Assembly: GCF_026151205.1 (NCBI RefSeq) | Contig: NW_026971828.1 | Span: forward strand, 1-35,754 | Origin: Bolinopsis microptera | Taxonomy: Eukaryota > Ctenophora > Tentaculata > Lobata > Bolinopsidae | Reading direction: 5' to 3' | DNA length: 35,754 bases | Part shown: piece by piece, positions 21,556-30,439 of the stretch | Position numbering within the stretch: the stretch's first letter is position 1 | Layout of the letters: each line of letters opens with the position of its first letter | Notes under the pieces: model-generated | The model's input: the letters and a program-made list of their open reading frames with translations, nothing else | Databases searched by the model: none | What the model was told of the DNA's origin: nothing | Made by a program: the position numbers and the translations under genes

Positions 21556-24276
21556 GTAAGTCAGCTTTTTAGGGGCCATAATCGTCTTGATTTGCATTCG
21601 AACTCTATTCTGTTCTACAGCCCGATCAGGGGATCGAAATTTGATAACAATTACTGTGTTTTCTTAAAGTCCTTATCAAAGGGATGTATTTTGCTATCTA
21701 CAGAATCAAGGACTGCTAAAAAGAAAGCCCCCTGCAAGTGCTAATGGTGACAGTGTAAGTACTGGGTTATCTCTTTGTCGCTGTTTTATCCGGTTTTCTA
21801 AATGAGGGTCATATTGAATGATGTGGTCTTAGAACATCTTTTCATACGTTTGTAATTAATTACTAATCAATTTCAGAAAGGCGGTCTATTTATGGATTTT
21901 TCCGGTTTCGGCGCGGTTTCCCACCGGCACCTGGCTCCCAGCCTCAATATTCAACCCCAGTTTAACTTTCCCTAAAATCAATGTCACTAAACGGCGGGAC
22001 ACCAAGCAATTGTTCACTTTTCGGAGCAAAAAGCACAGATCAGAAACTCCGGTTGAGGAACAGAAGGTTGAAAAGTACGTCAAAACAAATCCCATCACAG
22101 TTTTTCAGCTGGTATGGATAAAAAAAAACAATCCAGCGGAGAACCTCATTACCAAAATCAGAAAGGCAGATGCCAAACCTGCTGACAATGACGTTTTCTT
22201 GAAAAAAACTGAAGAAAACTAAATCAGTCTGTGCTCAAAGTTTTGCTAAGGAGCATGTGGATAAAAATCCGTTTGTTAATTCTCACGGGACAGTATTTAG
22301 TGACTATGAGGAAGCACCTGAAAAAGATTCAGAGCGATCAGACAGTCCAGGGAATTCTTCCCCTGAGTTCAAAACTGTCCCAACAGCGCACCAAAAGAAG
22401 AGAGCCCCACCCAAAGTAGACAGTTCCTCAAGCGACGAAGTAAAAGTAGTGGAACCCCGTATCCGAGGGGACAGTTGAGCCCGTGAAAAAACCAGCATCA
22501 AAAACCCATTTTTCTTTCAGCACGTCAACAGCAGCCACCCCCCGCGTTTCCATTCGGCGGCCGGGCGTCCACCACACCTAAGTGGTCGTTTGGTTTCGAG
22601 TGAGGGGAAAACAGCACGGGATTCGGGCTTTAAAACCAACCACATCCGCAGCAGGATAGTACTCAACCCGGGTAGTGGGGGGTTTTAGTTTTAAACCTTC
22701 CTCTGCTTCTTTTTACCCCGGGTAATTCCTTGTTTGGGAAAAACCTGCGGATCAACGTCTTTCACAGGTAATTATATTCGGGGGAAAATCTTTTATTTTA
22801 CTCGATTTTTGTTGAATGTTTGTCTATAACAAACAAATTTTTGCTATCTTACAAAAGTAACAAAAACAAATCTGCTATGTGAACAATTTAAAATTACTAG
22901 AAACTGCACTATAATATTTTTTCATCTCCAGGGGTTTGGGGGTTAGTGGGGAAAACCAGCCGACTCTCAAACAGAGCAGAAAGAAGAAGAGAAAACCAGG
23001 CTGAGGAGGAGGACACCACCTCAAACCTGAAAAGGTAGGTGGGTTTGTGTAATTTGTTCCGGACACGCACTCCCCACCACCAGAATAAATTGAAAATGTT
23101 TCAAATTCTTTACTGTTTGCTGTTAGAAAGTCATCGCTAAGGTTTTAAAAATGGGCCAATTAAGTACATTACTTTTAAAAAGTTTAAAATGTCTACTAAG
23201 TTCACCCAATAATAAACTATTAAAAAGTCTATTTTGAAACCCTTAACCAGGGTAATCACGTAGATAAGGAAGCTTTTGTACCACATCAAGGTGTAAACTT
23301 TTCTTTCCTGAAAGTCTGGAGGGACAGCTGGAACGAGAAGGGGGGGGACTGGGTATTTGCTAATCTTAAGGGGGTTAACGGAAAGGTACTGTGAAGTGTG
23401 TGATGTTGTGATGTGTGGATGTGTGATGTGTGATGTGTGATGTGTTGATGTGTGATGTGTGATTGTGATTTGTGAGGTGTTGTGTGTGTGGATGTTTTGA
23501 TGTGTGATGTGTGATGTGTGATGGGTGTGATGTGTGATGTGTGGGTGTTGTGATGTGTGATGTGTGATGTTGGATGTTGTGATGTGTGATGTGTGATGTG
23601 TGATGTGTGATGTGTGGTGTGTGGTGTGTGGTGTTGTGTGATGTTGTTGGGTTTTTGTGGTGTGTGGTGTTGGTGGTGTGGTGGGGTGGTGTTTTGTGGT
23701 GTGTGTGGTGTGTGGTGTGTTGATTGGTGTGGATGTGTGATGGTTGTGATGTGTGATGTGTGAATTGTGATGTGTGATGGGTTGATTTTGTGATGTGTGA
23801 TGGTGTGATGTGTGATGTGTGATGTGTATCGATGTGCGATGTGCGATGTGCGTGATGTGCCGATGTGCGATGTGGGATGTTGTGATGGTGGTGATGTGCG
23901 ATGTGTTGATGTGTGATGTGTGATGTGGGATGTGTGATGTGTGATGTGTGATGTGTGATGTGTGATGTGTGATGTGTGATGTTGTGATGTGCGTCTACTG
24001 TTTTTATGGAATTTTTGGGTTGGACAAATTCGGGAGCAAGATGTTAGTTGGGGGTTGGAAACAAATCATTCATATTCCTTTTATGGGCTATTATTCAGTA
24101 ACCAGTTATCCACGTTGGATATCACACCCCACACTCATGTCAGGTTTTCAGCTGCTAATAAGGAACGACACTACGATGGGAACAGTTGATTTCTGAAACA
24201 CCCACTTTGCTCCATGAAACATTGGCCTGTTAGCAAAAGCGGCAAGAAACGGGCTTGTTGATGGTCGTCATGGGAG
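21431..24276 (+). CDS. NUP50: NUP50, nuclear-basket nucleoporin (6 exons visible, last exon not found)
   Basis: NUP50 binds importin-alpha and RanGTP at the nuclear basket and speeds import-complex recycling. Exons: 21431-21555, 21704-21754, 21877-22767, 22932-23034, 23251-23385 and 24152-24276, with GT/AG borders. In order: MSKR, then KELTDRNW and an acidic QDEEEEE stretch (N-terminal importin-alpha site); an SGFG segment; the family core LNQSVLK (22219-22239), HVDKNPF, FSDYEKHLKKIQSD; FG-type patches (FPFGG, PGNSLFGK); an acidic linker ending DTPPKPEK; then the Ran-binding domain with AFYHIKCKLFF, WNEKG, VNGK and LLIRNDTTMGT. The Ran-binding domain should continue for about 35-40 residues, but that exon is not readable after 24276. 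Frame breaks are mostly extra bases in runs, as in RBX1. The neighbour upstream in the same orientation is RBX1. Identification rests on recognised motifs, not on a search. Confidence 0.92.
21704..21754 (+). CDS. NUP50: NUP50 exon 2 (basic segment)
   Basis: This is a 51-base exon between TATCTACAG and GTAAGT. It encodes a basic stretch (AKRKPP or LLKRKPP depending on frame) and ASANGDS. It matches the position of the KKAKRR basic motif in animal NUP50. Confidence 0.8.
21877..22767 (+). CDS. NUP50: NUP50 exon 3 (FG patches and NUP50 core)
   Basis: This is a large exon between AATTTCAG and GTAATT. It starts KGGLF and DFSGFG, passes a lysine/proline-rich part, then the LNQSVLK and NPF/FSDYEKHLKK core at about 22219-22360. 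It ends with FPFGG and FKPSSAS/PGNSLFGKPADQ. At least eight frame changes are needed. A small internal intron cannot be excluded (TTTCTTTCAG at 22511-22520), but that stretch also reads as FSFSTSTAA. Confidence 0.87.
22932..23034 (+). CDS. NUP50: NUP50 exon 4 (acidic linker)
   Basis: The acceptor is TTTCATCTCCAG and the donor GTAGGT. After two or three run corrections the exon encodes SQTEQKEEENQAEEEDTP and PKPEK, the acidic linker that precedes the Ran-binding domain. Confidence 0.85.
23251..23385 (+). CDS. NUP50: NUP50 exon 5 (first part of the Ran-binding domain)
   Basis: The acceptor is CTTAACCAG and the donor GTACTG. The exon reads VITE-like, then DKEAFYHIKCKLFF (compare AFYSKKCKLFY of vertebrate NUP50), WNEKG and VNGK. 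No single frame shows more than part of this. Extra bases lie at G after TTT (about 23278) and in GG before TGT (about 23291). Confidence 0.85.
23395..23992 (+). repeat. Heptanucleotide satellite (TGTGATG)n in NUP50 intron 5
   Basis: About 600 bases of tandem TGTGATG have variant blocks: TGTGGTG-rich at about 23610-23730 and TGCGATG-rich at about 23825-23900. It starts within about 10-15 bases of the exon 5 splice donor and fills most of the 766-base intron. Interruptions are mainly extra T or G, in line with assembly noise. Confidence 0.95.
24152..24276 (+). CDS. NUP50: NUP50 exon 6 (Ran-binding domain, continued)
   Basis: The acceptor is GTTTTCAG and the donor GTAGGT. The exon starts LLIRNDTTMGT (compare LLVRADTNLGN of vertebrate NUP50), then LLNTP-like, PVSKSGKK and GLLMVV. 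It stops before the segment corresponding to PNPP, so at least one more exon is required. Confidence 0.87.
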
Positions 24277-26167
24277 GTAGGTGTCATAAGTCATTTAGTT
24301 GATACTTAAATTAACATGGGCTTAAGATCACGTGATTGAATATTACTGTCCATTAATAAAACCATAATAAATATACTTTTCTCTTGTTAACTGGCCCAAT
24401 TTTCGTTTCAAATTTTTAACCCTTTTTTTAAAACTTCCCGGGTTTTTCCCCCAAACAGGTCTCCCCTTTTTTTTTACTTTAAAAATTTTTTAGGGGGGGC
24501 GGGAAAAAAAAAAAATAGAAAAAAAATTTTTCCTGTGGAGGGGAATAAAGGGACAAAGTTGGGGGGGTTTTTTTTTACGTTAAAAAATTTAACAGGGGGG
24601 GGTTTTAAGAAAAGGGGGCCTTCTGCAACGAGAAATTTTAGTATTCGCAGTAATTTTTAAAAATTTATTAATTTTAATTTGTTATTTTAATTTTTTTGCT
24701 CAATTTTTTAGGTCGTTTTTTTTCACCCCCAAATCCCTTGGGGGCATTTTTTTCGTTATTGGGGGAAAAATTGTGGAAAACCCAAATTTTTGAGGGGGGA
24801 ATTTTGATTACGAAAAATTTTTTTCTCACCCTATGTTTGGGTTTGGGGGTTTTGTTCCCAATTTCTAAAAAAACCCGTTACCAGTTTAGCGGCCTTTAAG
24901 GGGCCTCCGGGGAGCAATTTTTTAAAAAAAACCCCCTCCCCCGGGCCCTAGGGGGGGGATTTCGTCATTTTTTGTTCATGTACCCCTTGAGAAAAGTAGT
25001 TAATCAATTAGTAATTTTTTCGGACTTACTTTTATTTTTTTAATTCTTTATATTCCCCCTGTGTCAAACGTTTAAAAATAAATTGGATTTTTTTTTATCT
25101 TTTTAAAAAAAAGGGAAAATCACTAGGTTTTACTGCAGCTTTTTTTTTTTAAAGAATTTTTTTGTGGGGTTTTGTTTAAAGAAAAGGGGGGAAATCTTTT
25201 AAAATTTTTTTTTGAAATGATGTTTTCTTTGCGGTTTTTTAAAAAGTTTTTTTTCAGGGCAGGTAGGGAAAGTTTTAATTTTATGTTTTTTATCCCCCCC
25301 GTTTTTCCGGTTTGCCGTTTTAAATTTTCCCAATATTTTTGGGGGCGATTATTTTTTTTCAAGTAATCGAAAAAACGTGGGTTTTTTGATCTCCAAAAAA
25401 AGGGAAAAAAAAAAACTATTTTTTTGGTCTTGTTTTATAACTGAGCTAAACGCCCTTTGAAATATTCACGTGGGGTGTTTGGGCATGGGGTTCCCCCGTG
25501 GTGGGGGGGGGGGGGGGCTTGTTCCCCGTGGTTTTTGGGGGTTTTTTGTACCCCGGGGTGTGGGACGATGGTTTACTTGGTGTTTGTCATGTTCACCCCT
25601 TGGGTTTCAGGGTTTTTGGGGGCCAGTTTTTTTTTTTTCCCCCGGCCAAAAACAGGTTTTCGGGAACAAAAAACCCCCAAAAATTTTTGATTAAAAAAAA
25701 CCCCAAAAGTGGCTGTTTTTTTAACCATTTTTTTACTATTTATTGATAAGATTTTTAAAAAATTTTTTATTATTACAAATTAAAAAAGCTAAAAAATTTT
25801 TTTTAGTTTTTTTCTATCTTTTCCTTTTTTCATTTAAAAAGAATTTTTTTTTTAACCTTTTAGTTTTTTTCCAAAAATTTTTTGTAATTCATGGGGATTT
25901 TTTTTTTGTTAATGGGCAAATTTTTGGGGGTTACCAAAAAATTTTTTTCAAAAAATTCCCCCTGTTGCTGGCCCCCCATTACGGGGTTTAAACGGAATGC
26001 CCTTTGTTTTCCGGGGTTCCCCGGGGGGGCCCTCCCTTGGTGTTTCCCCACGCGGGGTTCCCCGTTTACCGGTTTATTTAAAAGGTTTAAAAAAAAAGGG
26101 GGGTTTTGAAAATCCAAAATTCCCCCCTTTTTCCAGGGGTTTCTTTTTTGGGGTTTTTTCCTTGGCC
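24277..26167. other. Downstream of the last visible NUP50 exon; run-inflated from about 24420
   Basis: The first 140 bases are clean and AT-rich without an exon. From about 24420 the sequence is heavily inflated, and the G-rich 25457-25690 and F-rich 25743-25991 frames are products of runs. The final NUP50 exon probably lies in here but cannot be recognised. Confidence 0.55.
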
Positions 26168-27085
26168 CCCGTATTTTGGAAATTTTCTTGGGGCTTTTGG
26201 AAAATGTACTTTCCGGGTTTTTAGAATGCTGTGGAATTTAGGGGGGAAAAAATTTCTTTTCCCCCCAGTATTTAGAAATGTGTGGGGTTTTTTGGAAAAA
26301 TGATAAATTTCCCCGTATTTAGGAATGCTGTTTTTAATTTTTGGGAAACTGTTAAAATTTTTCCGTATTTAGGGATTTTCTGTTGCATTTTAGGAAAATT
26401 TTTTTACCCTTCCAGTTTTTTGAAAAGGCTGTTTAATTTTTGGGGTCGATAACCTTCCGTATTTAGGGAAAGCTGTGGCTTTGGGGAAAATTGACTTTCC
26501 AAATATTTTTGGGAATGCTGTTTTAATTTAGGGGAACTGGGTTACTTTTTCCGTTTTTTTAGGGGTTTTCGGGTGTGCATTTAGGAAAAAAAACCTTTAT
26601 TTACCTTTCCGTTTTTAGAAAGCTTTTGAAATTTAGGAAACTGTTTTCCCCTTTCCAGTATTTAGGAAAAGCGTGAATTTGGGGAACTGTTTACCTTTTT
26701 TGTATTTAGGGATGCTGTGGGAATTTTTGGAAACTGATACCTTTCCCCCGTTTTTAGAAATGGGTGGAATTTTGGAAAATGATTTCCCTTCCGTATTTTT
26801 AGAATGTGTTTTTTTGGGAAAAATGGGTTTTTCCTTCCAGTATTTTTTGAAATGCTGTGGGAAAAATTTGGAAAATTTTTTACTTTTCCGATTTGGAAGT
26901 GTGCATTTTTAGGAAAAACGTTTTTTTTTTTTCCAGTTTTTTTGGGGGAATGCTTGCCCTTTTTTGGAAAAAAAGATTTTTTCCTTTCCCGTATTTTGAA
27001 AAAGTCTGTGGGGAATTTTGGAAAAATATATACCCCTTCCAGTTTTAGGTGCTGTGGAAAATTTTGGTAAACTGATTAGATTTCC
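26168..27085 (+). repeat. Minisatellite, unit about 45 bases
   Basis: A pattern of TTTCCGTATTTAGGAATGCT, then GTGGAATTTAGGAAACTGAT, recurs about 18-20 times, with TTCCAGTATTT variants. Unit lengths vary with the lengths of the T and A runs. The open frames at 26673-27070 are translations of this repeat and not genes. Confidence 0.8.
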
Positions 27086-27635
27086 CCCTTTTGCTTTCTT
27101 TACAAAATGTTTTTAATTTTTCTTAAAAATTTAAAAATTTTTTTAAAAAAAAAGTTTTTTTTTTTCTCTAAAACCCTTACTTTTTAAAAAAAAAGGGCTA
27201 TCTTTACAAAATGCTCAGCATACTAAGAAAATTTTTTTAACCTAATAGCAATTTTTATTTCATCTCCAAAAATTTGGGCAAATCCCGTGGGGGGCCCTTT
27301 TTCCTTTTTCCCCCGGGAAAAAACCCCCGAAAAAAAAAGGGGGATTTTTCCCCTTTTGGGGGGGGCGTGTTCCACGGCCTGCACCCTGGGGAGGAGGGGG
27401 GCCCCCGGGGGGGCCCCCTTTGCACCGGGAAAAAAAGTTAAAAGAGGTTGTGAAACAAATGGGGTTTTTTTTCAGGGAGGGGGAGCAGCCCCCAATTTTT
27501 TTTGGGGTTTTCCGGGGGAAGGGGGGGCGGGGGAGTTTTGTGGTCTGGGGGGGCCAGGGGTTTTGGGTGTTTGGTTTTTTCTTTAGTTTAAATTTCTGTT
27601 TCTGGACTTAATTTATCTGAGAAAATTTTGTTTAA
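27086..27635. other. Run-inflated stretch, no gene supported
   Basis: A- and T-rich up to about 27280, then G/C-run-rich to 27590. The glycine-rich frames at 27287-27611 follow the G runs. I see nothing else. Confidence 0.5.
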
Positions 27636-27742
27636 CCGCTCCACTCCACGTGATATCACCGCCTAAACCCCACGTGATATCCACCGCCCTCACTCCACGT
27701 GTTATCACCGCCTCCACTCCACGTGATATTCACGCCTCACCC
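27636..27742 (+). repeat. Tandem repeat of 24 bases carrying CACGTG
   Basis: There are four to five copies of CCGCCTCCACTCCACGTGAT plus ATCA. Each full copy carries the palindrome CACGTG (one copy changes the following GATATC to GTTATC). It ends directly at the CCCCAG that may be the acceptor of the next exon. CACGTG is the core E-box bound by bHLH-zipper factors such as USF and MYC/MAX. Whether it acts as a regulatory array here is inference. Confidence 0.85.
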
Positions 27743-27745
27743 CAG

Positions 27746-27872
27746 GTAGCGGAGGTGGTTGAGAAGCACCGGGGAGGACAGTTCAACAGCTGTGGGATTT
27801 CCTTAGTGAGGATCCACAAGTTTGACAGGGGAATACGGACTGGATGATGTGTTCCACTACGGAAAAATTTAT
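27746..27872 (+). CDS. Exon A of the unrecognised gene
   Basis: It lies between CCCCAG and GTGAGT. The first 33 codons are open without correction. One hop at the GGGG run (about 27828-27831) gives an uninterrupted reading to the donor, ending DDVFHYGKIY. The mixed, non-repetitive composition with charged and aromatic residues is typical of coding sequence. Confidence 0.5.
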
Positions 27873-30334
27873 GTGAGTAGCTTCCTATCTAAAATGGCCT
27901 TTCCAAACTTTTTTTATGTATACTATAATTAAATAATCATCATAATTTTCATTTAACGAATGGATACTTAAATTAATTTAACGAGCTTGAATCTGCCCTC
28001 CTTGATCAAGATATTTATCGAAAACAGCTCTTGAAAAGCTCACATAGCTTATTAATATATGAAAACAGTTTTTATCTAAACGGCCCTTCTATCCAGGTAC
28101 GATTGTAGGTAAAACTACGCTATCGCAAGTACGAATCTGGACTTCTACCGTAAACCTCGCTCCAGCAGATAGCAAGTTTCTACAGTAGTGGCTCAGTGGG
28201 GCAAACTTGCGTATGCGGAGATTTTCTTCAGGGTGGGTGATTATGTTAATTAATCGTATTTACACTTGTTTTTTTACTCAGATTAATTTCTATTCAGGTG
28301 AGAATTAAAAAAACACACTTTTTGTTCTAATTAAAATTCTGGATTAAACACATTATAAAACCACACACCTCCACTCATTTCAGCAAAATGGGGACGAAGC
28401 TTGGGGGGTGGGGGCGTTGAAAGGACAACTTCCGCTGCTCTTCATTTGCTTTTAGTGAAGTGGGGTTCAGGGGCATGGCTCATCCACTGGGGAAATTTGT
28501 CTACTTCAACCACCCTCGGATCTTATTTTCTGGTCATAACCATTTAATGATTTTTGATTGTGTGGGGGAAATTCTCCCAAGTCTAAAAATACGTTTTGCA
28601 TTCATGACGACAAAAATTTTTTCCCTTTGTTTTTTTCCCGTTTTCAATTCGATTCAAATTTTCAGTTTGATTAATTATAATTACATTGTATCCCAGGGGG
28701 GAGACGTTTATAGACGTGTTTCCTCCCCCGGAAACCCTTATCTTAAAACGTGTGAGACCATGTGGGCTCACTTTTCCCTTGGTAGGGTTGGAACAAATAG
28801 GGGGGGATGGTGGGGGGGGGGGGGGGGGGGTCCAGTCCCTTTAAACCTATGCCCCCGTACTTTTCAATTTTTATAGCTCCCCTTCATATCCTTTTTAAAG
28901 GTAACAATGGTTTTGAATTTTAAAGAAAAGGGGGAAAGTTGGAAATGTAAAATTTTACTTAGTTTAAAAACAAAAGGGGGGGGGGGGGTCACCTCCCATG
29001 CAAAAAACAAAATTAGCTTTTGAATCAATTTTAAAATTTTGTGGTATTAAACCCCTTTCACCATCGATTGTGGTAACTTAGCTATGATTTACGGATTTGG
29101 GCTTTTTTAGTAAATGCAGTTAACCACTCATTAAGGCACTCATTTTTATTCCGTTAAATCGCTAGGAGGGCAAAATTTGTATGCGAATTTTTCATTGATT
29201 TGTAAAAATTTATTCGTACTTTTTTTTACTTCGATATTTTTCAGTGATTAAAAAACACTTTTTGTCTATTAAAATTCTTTGAAAATATACAAATAAAGCA
29301 AACTTCTCAAAATAATACAAAAAAGGAACGAGCTCTTTTGTGGGCCGTCTTCTGAAAAAAATTCCCGTAACTTTTTGAACTCTAAAATGCTGGGTTTTGA
29401 GGGGGTCTTTTCCCTCTGGGGGGTTTTTGTCTATTTTCACTCAATTTGGACTTTATTCCTGGCTTAAATTTAAACATTTTGATTATGTGATTGTTAGAAT
29501 TTTGCTCTCCTCATTTTCAAGGTTACTTTGCATTTTGACACATTTTTATGTCCTTCGTTTTTCATTGGTTAACCTTATTTCGCTTTGGAGCAAATTTCAT
29601 TAATCGTTAATTTAACAAAATTGTAATCAAATCCGAGAGACCATTATATGAAGGGTACAAGTTCTAAGTCAAATGAAAAGAATAATTTTTTAAACGTGTT
29701 TTTCAGGAATTTGTCTTTACACATGAGGTTACAGGTTAAACTAAAATAAAAAGGCCAGCGATATCTTGCAAATAGTACTTTCAATTTGTTATAGGCTCAT
29801 TTAAAATTGTAATCGGCTTTAACATATTAAAATCTTGAAAAATACGAAACTGTGGGACAATGAACCCCTTTTCTATAAAGTACTTTATAATATTGATGAA
29901 ATTTTGTTTTAGATACATCACTACTGCTGTAGTTATCAGCAAGAGACAGGGAGATGGTATAAGGAAACTCATTAAAAGTTCTCCAACAGGTTTTTTTATA
30001 AAATCTTATGAAATTTGAATTTAGTTTTGAAATTTACGAGGGATTCTTAGTAGGTTCTTATAGTTTATTGTTCACGATGTCATCATTTGTATTGTTCACA
30101 ATTAACTTATCAGGCGCTTAACCCGCTTAGAGAAAATAAAGTTCAGAATATTTTCAAATTACTTTTAATTTTTTATCTGATCCTTTACATCATTGATTTT
30201 AAACCCTTTTACCCCCCCCAGGAATCCTACAAAGATTTTTCCCATCACTGAAATTTGTGGAATCTCTTTACGTAAACTTTGATTTCGGAGACGAGGGCAC
30301 AAGGGCTAAGCTCAAGGAATGTAAGGGACAGTGA
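27746..30334 (+). CDS. Probable multi-exon gene, family not recognised
   Basis: Several splice-flanked segments on the + strand read well. A: 27746-27872 encodes EVVEKHRGGQFNSCGISLVR, then HKFDRG and, after one frame hop, EYGLDDVFHYGKIY, before GTGAGT. B: about 28097-28232, noisy. C: from about 28384, noisy, including GMAHPLGKFVYFNHPRIL. D: 28697-28781. E: 29913-29989. F: 30222-30334. E and F join in phase without correction and end in TGA. I cannot show that all segments belong to one transcript; there may be two genes. No known domain stands out, with no signal peptide or transmembrane run visible. The first segment follows directly on a CACGTG repeat and has no ATG, so the 5' end is missing or upstream. 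It could be a fast-evolving animal gene. Confidence 0.4.
28697..28781 (+). CDS. Possible exon D of the unrecognised gene
   Basis: This is an 85-base segment between TGTATCCCAG and GTAGGG. It is open in one frame with RRVSSPGNPYLKTCETMWAH. The G run at its start is inflated, so the phase is unknown. Confidence 0.35.
28782..29700. other. Intron-like AT-rich stretch with poly-G tracts
   Basis: G runs occur at about 28814-28830 and 28976-28988. The rest is AT-rich with short chance frames on both strands (29210-29440 minus, 29397-29603 plus). I see no conserved motif. Confidence 0.45.
29913..29989 (+). CDS. Exon E of the unrecognised gene
   Basis: The acceptor is TTTGTTTTAG and the donor GTTTTT. 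The 77 bases are open as YITTAVVISKRQGDGIRKLI and KSSPTG, leaving a one-base overhang that pairs exactly with exon F. A possible small exon before it (29707-29734, EFVFTHEVT) follows TTTTTCAG, but its phase does not match as read. Confidence 0.5.
30222..30334 (+). CDS. Exon F of the unrecognised gene, with stop
   Basis: It follows the acceptor ACCCCCCCCAG. Joined to exon E in phase it reads ILQRFFPSLKFVESLYVNFD, then FGDEGTRAKLKECKG, and TGA at 30332-30334. Sequence after the stop (to a GTAGGG at about 30433) is also rich in open codons in another frame (GLSSRKNVRLIHLGIFCRDP). The stop may therefore be produced by an extra base, and the exon may be longer. Confidence 0.5.
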
Positions 30335-30439
30335 TAGAGAAACGACTTCTTTATAGTGGGGGGTGTTTGGATTGAGTTCACGGAAAAATGTTAGACTCAT
30401 TCATCTCGGGATATTCTGCAGGGATCCATCAGGTAGGGT

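Noticed and set aside
25457-25746. Three overlapping glycine/phenylalanine-rich frames
   Set aside because: All three plus frames are open because of long G and T runs. This is the mark of run inflation, not coding.
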